A stretch of 64,000 nucleotides of DNA, taken from positions 49,591,593-49,655,592 of the forward strand of contig OZ024890.1 of the NCBI GenBank assembly GCA_964017195.1. The letters run 5' to 3'. Positions 25,701 through 38,000 of the stretch are shown piece by piece (position 1 is the stretch's first letter; every line of letters starts with the position of its first letter). The stretch is from Siderastrea radians (lineage: Eukaryota; Cnidaria; Anthozoa; Scleractinia; Rhizangiidae). The translations under genes and the position numbers were made by a program. The notes beneath the pieces were generated by a model, which searched no databases, had not been told where the DNA came from, and saw nothing but the letters and a program-made list of their open reading frames with translations.

Positions 25701-28700
25701 GGATCTTACTGAAATTAGTTTCAGTTGTGTTACTCCAGACTGACGAACAATAAAAGAGCTTAGTGAAAACTAGGGCATTGATTAAGATAATTAACGTTTG
25801 TCTATCAAAACAATGTTTCACTCCATTAATTTGTCTCAAGCGTGCCATACTAGATGAGGCTGTGTATGATATGTAGTCGTTAAATGTCAAATTACTGTCC
25901 AAAAAAAACTCCAAGGTCTTTCGCTGCATGAGATTCAGTCAGCTGCCTACCCAGGAGAGACACGTGGAAATCATCTACTTTTGCCAGCATCTGACGGCTC
26001 CCAAATAAAAGGAGTTTGGTCTTATCAGGATTCAGCAAAAGTTGGTTCTCCAAGCACCAATCTTGATTGCACTTTGTTGCACTTTGTGTATGGTATATCT
26101 AAAATTTCTGACAGATAATTCCAACAAGGGGTGGGCAGGTTTTAATTCCACTTAAAAAGAAAACCAAAAGGGCTCTTTTAAGGAAAGTAATGCCAATAAA
26201 AACAACTTTACAGCCGTTCATGTAATTAATGCAGTTGCTTTGCAGTCGAACTTCTCACTTATACACTTTAATATAAATGAATGTATGAATGAATGAATGA
26301 ATGAATGAATAAATGAGTGAATGAAGGACTTAATAAAAGGAAAGAGTCCACAAGGAAGATGCATTCTTATTTTATTTAAAGATGCCCGCAAGGAGAGGAA
26401 CGACTGCGTTTGACAATGTACTTACAAGCGACCAAAACGTTTAACTCCTGCAAACGTCCCATCTTCAATGTAGGCAATCTCGTTGTTATCTAAATCCCTG
26501 TTTATAAGATACAATTGCAATTATACCTAATAAGTTGTAACACTTTGGAAATGATCTCAGCAGGGCAAATTATACAGGTTATAAATTTCATAATCGTTTC
26601 AAATTCTTTACTTTCGCGCACACATAGACCTTTTCTCCGGCTTCCTATTTAGTTTATTATCTTCTCAGTCAATTTTCAATATTGTCCTGACCTTATATAT
26701 TAAATGATCAATAAAATGTTCACGTGCAATAGCTTAGACCACCTCGTTTAACATTAAAATAACGGCTTGTATACATGAAAAACTGCATTTTTAAAATACA
26801 AACCTTTTAGAGAAAAAGGCTCCTTTCAACTTCACTCCGAATTCGTAATCAAATCTTTGGGGTGGGCCTATTATCAATTCACTATTGATTTTTCAAACTT
26901 TCCCATGCGAAACTTCTTCTATGGACCTCTATGGTTCAGTCAGGCGGATTTCTTCCTAATTTTGTGCTTTTGTTGTATAATATACCCTCACAAACAAATC
27001 TACATTCTTTTTCACAGATTACATTCTTTTCACATAATCTTTGAATTAAATGCGTTTCATTGAGACTTCAGCGTATTTTTCGCAGCTTTTTAGAGAGATT
27101 TATGGATCGTACTTACAGGGTGGCTACATTGGCAAGGTCGCGAAAGGAAATCTTTAGGAGGCGGCCGATTCTGTTTTCACCAAGGTCACTGCCAAGAAAG
27201 ATACAGTGTTAATATCATCTTTTACCACTGGAACCGCTTGTGGTACTGGAATAGTACGTTATCTAAGCAAATAATTATGATCTTGTTCTCATCGGTTTTC
27301 CCTGTAGCTCAGCTGTTATGCCCGGAGATCCGAATGGTGTGCGGAAGGCTTCCGGAGGGCGTAGCCAGAGGGGGGGGGGATGGGGGTCCCACCTTGCCCG
27401 TTACCCTCCCCTTCCCCATTGTGAATGATAATAATTATAGTAATGTCAAAGCTATCGTCCGAAAACCAGACACGCTTTTTGGATTCGTAGGTTCAGTGAT
27501 TGACCACCGTACAAAATAGGCTTTCGGTTCGCGTTTACACATACCTTAATTAACGATAGCGTTAATTTCCTCTAATAAGGGCACGTAAAGGACCTTCGCC
27601 TTAATTTCAGTACAGGTTTGACCCGAAAACGTAAATATCGCTTGGACGTAATCCTTTTAACATTTACCATCTCTCGCCTTATCAGTCATGAAATACTTAC
27701 AGCCAAGATAAACTTTTAAGTCCGTGCAATGCTGTGTCAGGGATGGTTCTGATCTTATTTCTCCTTAAACCTCTACAGGATAGGAAAGAAAATAAGTGGA
27801 TATAGCAAAACTACTTTTAAGGAAACAGTATTGTTCCTTATTACTTACAATTGAGTCAGCTTGGACAGATTCGTGAACTGATTCTCATGTTTGAAGTTAA
27901 AGCGATTTCCCTCCATGTGTCTAACAAAAAATTTAAAACAAACGGGGTGAGTGTAAGTCCATGAAGTGCGAATATCTGATTTCAAAAGTCAATTACTACT
28001 CACTTTACTAAACCTGAAAGATAAATCAAGTATGGTTATCCAGGATTTTAAAATGACAAATTGCATCCTCTTTATCACTCATTTCCAGTTAACCAGGGGC
28101 ACCCAACGAGAAAATTTAGCAGAACACGTGAAATGTCATTTTCTACTTTCTTACTTATAGATTGTTTTGGAACTTTTTAAAGGCAAATTTATGTGAGCTA
28201 ATATAGGTTGATCTGTTCGGAGTTTTTAACTGAAAATGTAGGCCGCAGAAAATTGTAGGAAACAGAATCCTATCCGCCGAATTTCTGAGCTGCTGATAGC
28301 TCTCCGAAAACGCTAGCTGGCCTTATTTTACACTCTAAACGACATATTTGTCCCTCCGAAAACAATATGAATTAACCAGTCCCCTTGTTACGAAAGTCTA
28401 AAGTTATGTTTAGCCAAAGAAGTCTCAAATACCTCAGGTGACATCCAAATACCTCAGGTGACATCCAAATACCTCAGGTGATTCTGGCCTGCGGAAGGAA
28501 TACTCCGCCAAAACGAACCGTTAGGTACCCCTGGTTAAAGCTCATGTGACGAATCATATGCGTCATGTAGCTCAGCCATGTCCCTTTCTTAAGGTTTGTA
28601 ATGCATAATTGAGATAAGGCAAAATGTTAAGCCACTTACATGTGCTGAATGTTTTCATTGAAGGCTCCATTTTCTACAGTTACAATTTTGTTAAATGGCA

Positions 28701-31351
28701 TATGCCTGTGGAGGGGAAAGCAGTAATAAATGTTTAGTTTGCAAATTCTGAAAGAAGTAACATATTTGACTTATAATTTCTAATAAATCATACTTACAAA
28801 TATCTTAATTTGTCCAATTCTGAAAACGTTCCCCTCAGAATGTAAGTGAAGCTATTGCCTCGCACGTCCCTGGGGAAAAAGATTGAAGCAGTAAGGCTCC
28901 GGTGCCATTAAGAAACAACTACTCTTTAGGTAAGCCTTCGCTTCCTATACCTAAGCCACCTTTTTGCGATGTCCTTTGTCAAAGTTTCATCTTCAAGAAG
29001 AAAGAAACTCGATTTAGCGGAGTTTTAGCCAATGTAAAACCAAAAATGAATAAAAAGCTAGACCTAGACAGCAGGAAAAACCAGTACCACAAGAGGCACA
29101 TTCGTAGAAATTATTTTATAGAGAAAAAAAAAACACTCTTCCCGGGATTAACAATAGGTAGCTCAAGCTAATGACGGGTATCAATGAGATCATACAACAT
29201 AATATCAAAGATTTTACAAACTTACAAGCTATCCACTGATGGAATTCTGCTCTTTCCTTGCAACGCAAGAGGAACGTAATAAAACTTGTTCCAGTCAAGA
29301 TGCCTGCAAATGACAAGAATGAGATATCATTCAGTACCTTGAGTGGTCCAGGGGATGCTGCGGAATGCAGCGGGCCGGGGCCGCGACAAATTGTAAACAA
29401 TTAGGCTTAACAATTATTCCGTGAGTGCGCGTGGAGGTGAATAGTGGTGATTATTTGCCGAGACGCGAATTGTTTTAGTATATACCAAATCAGTGGATAG
29501 CCAGCATCAAATATAGTTCCTTTTTTTTCTAAGAAACGAGCGAAAACTCGCGCACGAAATTTAGAAAAATACCGGGAGATGAATAGCAGATTCTATGCCG
29601 AGTATGAGTAGCCAATCAGAGCCCGCGGAATAAACTGTCCACTGGTTTGTTATTTTCTAAATAGTTATAAAATCCAAGGAGGCACTGAGCACTGAGTTTG
29701 CTATTTATTACCTCAACAAGCCCGAGGGGAATAATTAACTTACAAGGCTAAAAACAGGGTCGTTCGCTGATCAGACAGTTAGAAATTTGCCGATAAGTCA
29801 GTATCTGCAATTATCAAAGGGATACTCAGTTTTCAACACACTTTGAAACCATTCTACTTCGAGAATCATTGAAACAGTAGATCGTAACAGAGGGGCGTTC
29901 AATTGAAAATTGTTTGTTTTGGTTTACACTTCTAAGCTGAGTGATTGGTTAAAATAACTAGTGGAAGTTTTCTCAACCAATCAGAAGTAATTCCAAACCC
30001 AATCAGGACTTAACCACGCGCTTTTTCCCGCGCTTGACGCCAGTTACATGTACCTGCCTCGAGTTCTGATTGGCTTACTGTGTTGATTGTATGTTTGTGA
30101 TTGGTCAGCGTCGTAATAGCTTCGGTTTTGTTTTACGACACTCGGTTGAAAGCCGCTCTAACAGGTTGCTTAAATACGATTTGTCAAGACTGTATCTTAT
30201 CTTTTGTGCAATCGCACGAAACGGTCGTCATAAAAACATGGATGTCGTTATCAACGTGGAGGTTGCAAGGAGGTGTGTTAACTTTGTCCATAAAAAAGGA
30301 GACTAATGAAAGCAGAGTCGAATTTCCACTAAAGTAATTATTGTTTGTTGTGTTTTGTTTTTACTTACAATATCGATAGCTTTGTAAGATTTCGAAATGC
30401 CTCCGGGTGCACGGTTGAATTCTCCAGCTTATTTGCACTAAGGAATCTAAAATATAAAGATAAAGATAACGCCAAAAGTTACTTCTGTCCACAATTGCAA
30501 CTGGTGTAAATACACAGGAATAAAAAAAAAAAAAAACGAAATAAAATGATGGAGTTTAAATTTTTAGGCCCTCGGTTAGTGGGTTATTCTAACTCGTGAA
30601 TTTAACTCCAACTATGAGGTTAAATGACTTTATATAATCCTCAAATGGAGTTATTCTAACTGTTTACATTTACTCCGTTTCCACAATAAACAATGTCCTT
30701 TTGAAATTACCAAATGGCTCTAAAATAAAGATTTCTATCGCTAAGAGTTGACCCACTGAACTGTTTAAAAATTACTCATAGTAAAGCATATATCTTTAAA
30801 CTGACTCTTATTGCCTGATCGATATTTTATCTCTCATTTTAATTATTTATTTTTCATCGTGACATACCTGTAATGAAGCTGGTGCAGTTTTTTGTTTGTG
30901 CTTTTTGTTTTATGTTAAAGCAAGTTGCATGCCTGTTTAATTTTTTTTAAAAGATTAAAAATGCTATTGTAAAAGTGTGTACAATATTTTTTTGTGTAAA
31001 AAAAGGGACGAATTAACTTACAGCTCTCTTAGTTTGTTTAACATCCAAAGGTCTTCCTCTCCGATTCCCTTGATTCGATTTGAATGTAAAAACCTGAAAA
31101 ACAAGTTTCCTTTAAAACTGATTTCATAAGGCAGAGTGGACAGAATGAGAGAAACGTAAATACAGGTAAAAAGGTAAGTCGCACATGAACCAAGAAGGTC
31201 CCCACGGCCGGAGCTTAACCCGGTTTCTGTAGCATGAAGCACCTGAGAGTATTGCTACTCTCCTAAGGATGGAACAAGTCCATCCCAGAGTTATCCGCAG
31301 CAGTATGTCGCCGGTACCCATTTATACATTTGGCCCCAGTTGTTCAAAAGG

Positions 31352-31384
<33 letters not shown>

Positions 31385-31999
31385 CAGTGGATAAGTGTTA
31401 GGAAACCAATTGCGTTATCCATTGGACAGAGATTTATCCGGTGGATAGCGCTATCCGACTTTTGAACAACTGGGGCCTGGGTGAGACAATGTGAGGTAAA
31501 CACGATGCCAGGGAGTGGGCCTCGAATCAGCGCCCTTGAGATCTGAAGTACAATACGCTAACCACTACACCACTGCGCCCCAAAATGAACGTAAAGTAAA
31601 CTATAAACAACAACAACAACAACAACAACAAAATGATGATCGTTATTGTTGCAGCGTGGTATAACACTTACAGTTTCAGGAGGTTTGGCGTGTTCTCAAA
31701 TGGTTTGTGGTTCTCTTTCAAATCACTGAAAAGCGATAAATTAGAACTTTACCACTAGATGCAATCCAAAACTTCAATTTAGGGACATGTTTTAATCACA
31801 GAGTAATTTTTTGAAGAAATCGCAATAAACGTTTTTTTTTGCAAGAGCAGCGTTAACTGCTAAGTCGATTTGTACAAAACAGAAGAAATATGAATGTGTT
31901 TCTAAGTGATTTTCCTCATTCAGTGGAGCCCAAGTGCCCGGCTAGTTTTTTGAAGCATTTCTTTTACGTTTTCAACTTTCTTGGAACTATAGGACTTGG

Positions 32000-32039
<40 letters not shown>

Positions 32040-35000
32040 CCTCCTCACAGGTCAGGTCTTGAGACGATTGACGTGGATTAAAGCTGATTTTTGGCGTTAT
32101 TTCCTCGGGCTGCCAAAATCGATCCATGAACGTTTGTCGTAAGCGGACAGAGCGGGCCATTGGTATGAACAAATGATGAGAAACGTTCCCCACGTTCTGG
32201 TAGGTTCAAGGGAGGAACGCAAAGTAAACTATTTAATAATAATTATACTGAAATAAACCGTTCCATTTGCTTTCTGACCTTAGCAACTGGTTTTGGCTTT
32301 TTAAACAGGGCAAGTGCTACATGACAGAAGACCTACCTGTGTAGAGTTTCCAGATCTGGCGGAAAGTCGCCCTTGTCGTAACCCGTCAGCGTTTCGAATT
32401 CGTTGATTTCCATGTGCCTAGAAAAAAAAGCAATAGGAGGACAGAACAACGTTGTTTGGAACTAGGCCGGGATACTTTGAATTTGACTTTCTGTAACACA
32501 ATAAATCAAAATGTATGCTTTGCCAAAATGGAAGAAACGCCAATTTAAAATAGTATACATAGTTGAAAAATTAACTATACAAATTATCTAAATTAGGAAA
32601 ACGGCGTTTTTAACAGAAGCGCAGGTCAAACTAAGTTTGTTTAAAGAAGTTATGGTAGGCAATTTTTTGCGTTACTTGTCTAGCAACGGCTAAAAATAGG
32701 GCGTTGCGATGTTCCAAGATGAATTGCAGGTAGTATTTCGACTATGCAACTCTGGAAAAATTGTTGCAGCGCTTTTCGTAATTATCGCAACAACGCTACA
32801 ACGAATTTTTCAAGCACAAAAACAACGTTTATTTAACAACGCCTTGTTCAAACATTTCTCAAAAGGATCTAAAATGAGGACCAACGTCTGGTGTCTCCTG
32901 ATCCTCACTGCTACTCTCGCTAGAGAAATGCAACTTACAGGTATTTCAAAGCAGGTCTCAGCTCGTAGGACAGTGATGGATGCGGAAAGTTCCTTAATCT
33001 GTTATTGTTCAGCCATCTATGAGATATCAAAATCATGTGATTGATTTCTTACTATAAATAATTTTTATCAGTTTCGCTTTGAAGATCTGACAGGTAAAGA
33101 AATATGTCAAATATCTTTTTGATTTTAAAACATTCAGCAGTGATTTTGCTTTAAATTAGTCCGCTGTGAAAATGGTCATTTGTAAGTCAAATCAAATCAA
33201 ATCAAATCAAATCAAATCAAAAGACTTCACTTTAAGAGGGTAACACGTGACAGTGGTGAACACTGATGACCCTGTGGCCCTCTAAGTACAAGTGCCTACT
33301 GGCAAATTAAGTTACACACTCGAGCACTCAACCCCGCTGGAGTGTCAGTCTGCTATCATTTATTTTGTGAGTGCGCAGGCACGTTACTCACAGATTTTCA
33401 AAGGTCCTTTTTCAGTTTTATTTTCTTTATTTTATCCCAGTAAACGGACAAGTGGGACGCCCCATAGCTGACAAATTGGTGTTACTGACAGGTAGAAACT
33501 CTATTGCTGACAATTTTCTGATTCTCGTTTCCTTCTGAAAAGTCTCTTGATATTCCTAGGAAAATCTAGATGGTAATCATCACTTACAAATCTTCCAGAG
33601 AAGGAAGTCTGACAAAAGAGTTGAACATCACGTGACGCGTTTTTGGATCTTGCGCCATAAGAACTCTACAAAACAAAGATAGCCATTGGGAATAAAATGT
33701 TAATTAGTAATCAAAACTGACTCGAAAAACCGATTTCAAAGCAAACACATGCAATAGGTAACAAGCGCAAGAACGCACGTAGCTTTCGCTTCGATTTGGC
33801 TGTAACGCGGAAAACTATTTTGAACGAGCAGATAAAGATGAGATCTTCTAAACGTAGAGCCAAAGCCTAACTTTTTTCAGATAGATATAAGCCAGTTTTG
33901 GTTAACGAGTGTTGCTACCAATACTTAAACGTTGCAGCGTCAAGCTATACTTTGACCACATCCCTGATTCTGTATTTTGATACTTACAAGCATCTAAGTT
34001 TGGGAAGATCTTGAAAAGCAGGGCTGTATCCTTCTGCAGTAATGTTCTGCAGTTTGTTTCCTATAAGATCTCTGAAAGAGAAGCAAGCAAACAGACAAGT
34101 AAATGAATGAATGAATGAATGAACAAACAAACGAACGAACACGAGAGCAAAAAAACGAAAGAATGAATGAATGAATGAATGAATGAATGAATGAATGAAT
34201 GAATAAATGAATGAATGAATGAGTGAATGTTTAAAAGATGTGGATTTAACCAACACTGAATCGTATATAGAACATGTTTTTAAAAAGAAAACAAAAGCCT
34301 ACTAAAAAGAAGCTGGCAAACTAGGAAATAAAATAAACGGAATAAACAACCAAACAAACAAACAAACAAACAAATGAGATAAGTCCAATAACTGAACAAT
34401 GAATATGAATGATTACCACTACTATAAGCAACACTTATATACATTACGTATAGGCCGATCAACAGTGAAACAAAAACAAAACTACAACAACCCTCTTTAG
34501 CGAAATAAAACTTAACTCACAAGTGCAGTAGCTCGGGTATATTGTAGAAAACCTTGGCACCAATCAGCTCAATTTCATTATCATGTAATTCCCTGTAAAC
34601 AAGAAGTATAACTTTGTTTTTGAAAAACAACCGAAGAAACTTAGGTACTTGAACGAATCACACGCAAGCTTGACATACAAAAGAGGATAATTCATGGTCC
34701 TTTAATATATAAGCTGGTTTCGAAAAGATCATAGGTTCTAATCTCATTTATTGCACTGGTGATATTTTAGCCTCCAACGCAGAAGTTCTTTGGGCTCCTC
34801 ACGAGCTCCTCCCCCAGGAAGGAATCGATTGTCAGACGAGCCCTTAGAACGTCTGCGTTGGAGGCTAAAATATCACCAGTGCAAGGAATTTCACATATAA
34901 GTTATAATCGAAGTAAAACCTTATAGATAGGCACTTACAAAACCTGCAGGTGAATTAAATGCTGTAGAGCCTCAGAGGCTATGCTATTGATTTTGTTGTT

Positions 35001-38000
35001 GCTCAAGTTTCTGGAATTAAATTTATAATACAACATTATTTTCATTTAATTTTATTTTAATATAACATAACATTTTTATTTTACGGAAAAAGAAACGTTT
35101 CAATATTTTGCAACACAGTAATAAATAGCATGTTTTATAAGGTTGCTTTACCTAATTATACATTTGCGTGACTACTTATGTGACTACTTAGGTGACACTT
35201 CTGATAAACGCCCTTGGGCTTAACCGCACTTTGTGTTTATTCGGTCATCTATATGATCATAATAACGAAGTAAACTCATAATTACACATGCACTTTACTT
35301 TTTTGTTTTCTTCCAGAAAAGGCTTCGAAGTCCAAGACCCAAAATGCATGCCTGCATGTTTCAGTCACCGGCATTCGGACATGCGGCCTTCTCTTTGAGA
35401 AAAATGCTATACTCTGTCCTTGAAAAAATACTTTGTTGCTTTGAGTCCCCAATGTCCACTTCATTTGCAATCGAGTCTTCATTAGGGCTTTTCCATTTCG
35501 TTTTCAGCTTTTAAATGGCAAATTTTTATATGGAATCATATAGTGTATTATAAAGATTACTTACAAATGTAGAAGCTGGGAGTCATTGCCAAAAAATGGT
35601 TTCAAGTTTGGATAAGTAATCGTTTTTATTTCGTTATGGTCAGCTGATCTGGAAGTAAAAAGAAGAAAATTATGAAAGTAATACTTGGAAAATCTTTTAA
35701 TTTCACAACGAAAGAAACTAATAGTAAGGTAGGCGGGCTGGCTCAATGTTGGTGTGTTTGAGCTTTATCACCAGATCCAGAGATCTGCAGTGTTCAAACA
35801 GTTTTGACTATCCTTTAACGTCCACGATAGCAGCAGTAACCTCTGTGTTAACGTTTGAATAGGCCCCTAAGTAGGAAAAGCATGGCTTACTCCGATACCC
35901 TAGATTATTCTTACGCTCTATTAGCCCACTAATGAGCCTGTACACAAACTAACTCTGTGTTGATCTGAAGATTCCAGCGAGGTAATTGATTGAAAAGACG
36001 CGTTATCAAAAATTAAATATGACAAGGCTATCATACTTACAAGTAAGTCAAGGATTTGCAGTTGATAAAAGCTGCCCCTGGAAACGTTTTTAACTTGTTC
36101 ATACTCAAGGCACTAGTAAACAATGAAAACAGACGGTGGCAGTGTGACGTGAAACCCAAGATAAAACATAATGAAAAGTAGTATCACCAGCGTTAATATT
36201 ATCCCTAACATCGTTTGTCGTCATTAACGACAAACAAAATATAAAATTATTGGCTAACAAGAGATTAATACCGCATTAATTCACAGGCTTTGTAACGTTT
36301 GATTCGTATGAAACGTTTGGCGTAGCTACAGACGAGAGTTTCTTGCACGAAGTCACCTTCAACATTGCATTTGAAACATCTCCGACTCTGTATTAAAGAT
36401 AGCTGACCTCTTAGTAAAAGATAACTGCCAGGGGTGGATTCTCGTGCAGTGTAGGTACAAAAGTATCTGTAGAAATACATAAAAACTTTCTTACATACAT
36501 GTATCTCAGTTTTGGTAGATCAAACCACCGATCCGGAATCCACTGTAGTTTATTGTCTATGAGGATTCTGTATAAACAAAAATCAAAGTAGTTACTTTAA
36601 AGGGATGAAATGGCTTACCCTCTCTCTCTCTCCCCTTCAGTAGAGATATTCTCATCTCTCTTTTTTTTAAATACGACCTCTTACTTACGAAACGAAAACA
36701 AAATGACCATTCCATCAGTAAAGTCAAGCAAATACATCAAACAGCTAAAGGAATTACAGCGGTTTGCTATTGAGTGTTAAAAGTAATTCGTGCTTGCTTT
36801 GGTTTCTTTACTTTGCTCAGTTATAGGAAACTTGCGCTACTTTCTCAACCAATAATAAGTAAAATCAAAGCCAATAAATGTTGTTTTCGTTGCACGCGCG
36901 ACGACGCCATTTGCTTGAATTTACTTGGACTTTTGATTGGTTCCTTTTGTTCTTTGTGTTTATTTGAGTTTGGCCAGAGTGATTGCTTTGGTTTTGGTTT
37001 TACGACACTCAATTGAAAACCGCTTATGAATAAAAGTTACACACACATTATTGCAGACCGTCTGGCGTGGCCTACAAAAATCAAGTTGCAAGCTTTGCAA
37101 CTTGCAGTGTTTTTAAAAATAATTCTGTCGAGCCGTACGCGCCTGGGGCTTTTAATATTATATTTAGCGTTTGTAGATCTTGATAGTCCTACCAGGTGCC
37201 ATTTGATTTTGAGACGAGCCTCTATATGACCAAAATATTGGTTCGAACTGGATAAGTGATAAGCGTGATATGTCAGTTACAGCCAGAACTTACTGAATTG
37301 AAATCTTTAAATGTAATTTAATTTACTCACATTTTGACCAGATTCTTGGGCAAGGCAGTGTAATTGTGACGCCATAGTCTAATCTTGTTGTTGTAGAGAT
37401 CGCTGTGGAACGAAATAACCCCGAAAACAATTCAGTTTGATTAGTCAACTCCAGCTTTTAATGTACTGGGCAATGGGCTAGTCAGTCAGAATGGAAGTAT
37501 GCCAAAAGGGGAAGCTACTAGTCTAAACTTTAGCTCTCTAGATGAACCAAAATTCGGGAGACGGTACACAAGAGCTAGTTTAATCTTCTCAGTTTAACTA
37601 GGCTAGTACAAAGTTTCACGTATGCCGGACTAGTGGACTAGCCTTAATATCCAGCACGGTTAAATCACCCACTTACAACTGTAAAGTCATCTCGTATTTG
37701 CATAGCTGAACTTTCAATCAGTAGAATCACAAATACGGTGGATACTTGCGAACTCAAGGCAGAAAGGCCGGAAAGGGTAAATTGCCAAAAAAATGGACTG
37801 GGTTGCAGTCTAACAATTATCCCGGTTTATTATCCAACTGTATTAGTCATTGTACAGAAAGCGCGCGAAACAAGTACAAATATCCCACGATATTGTACAG
37901 TTGGTTACTATACAGTACCGTGCGCGGTCATCCTCTTACAGTTGTAGTTTCCTTTCAAGTTCGCTGAGAAAGGTTGAAAAAGGTTAAGTTTGATAATAAA

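Noticed and set aside
36265..36480. 71-residue minus-strand frame between LRR exons 5 and 6
   Set aside because: No LRR pattern and no need for an exon there; adding it is not supported by splice sites that keep the repeat phase.
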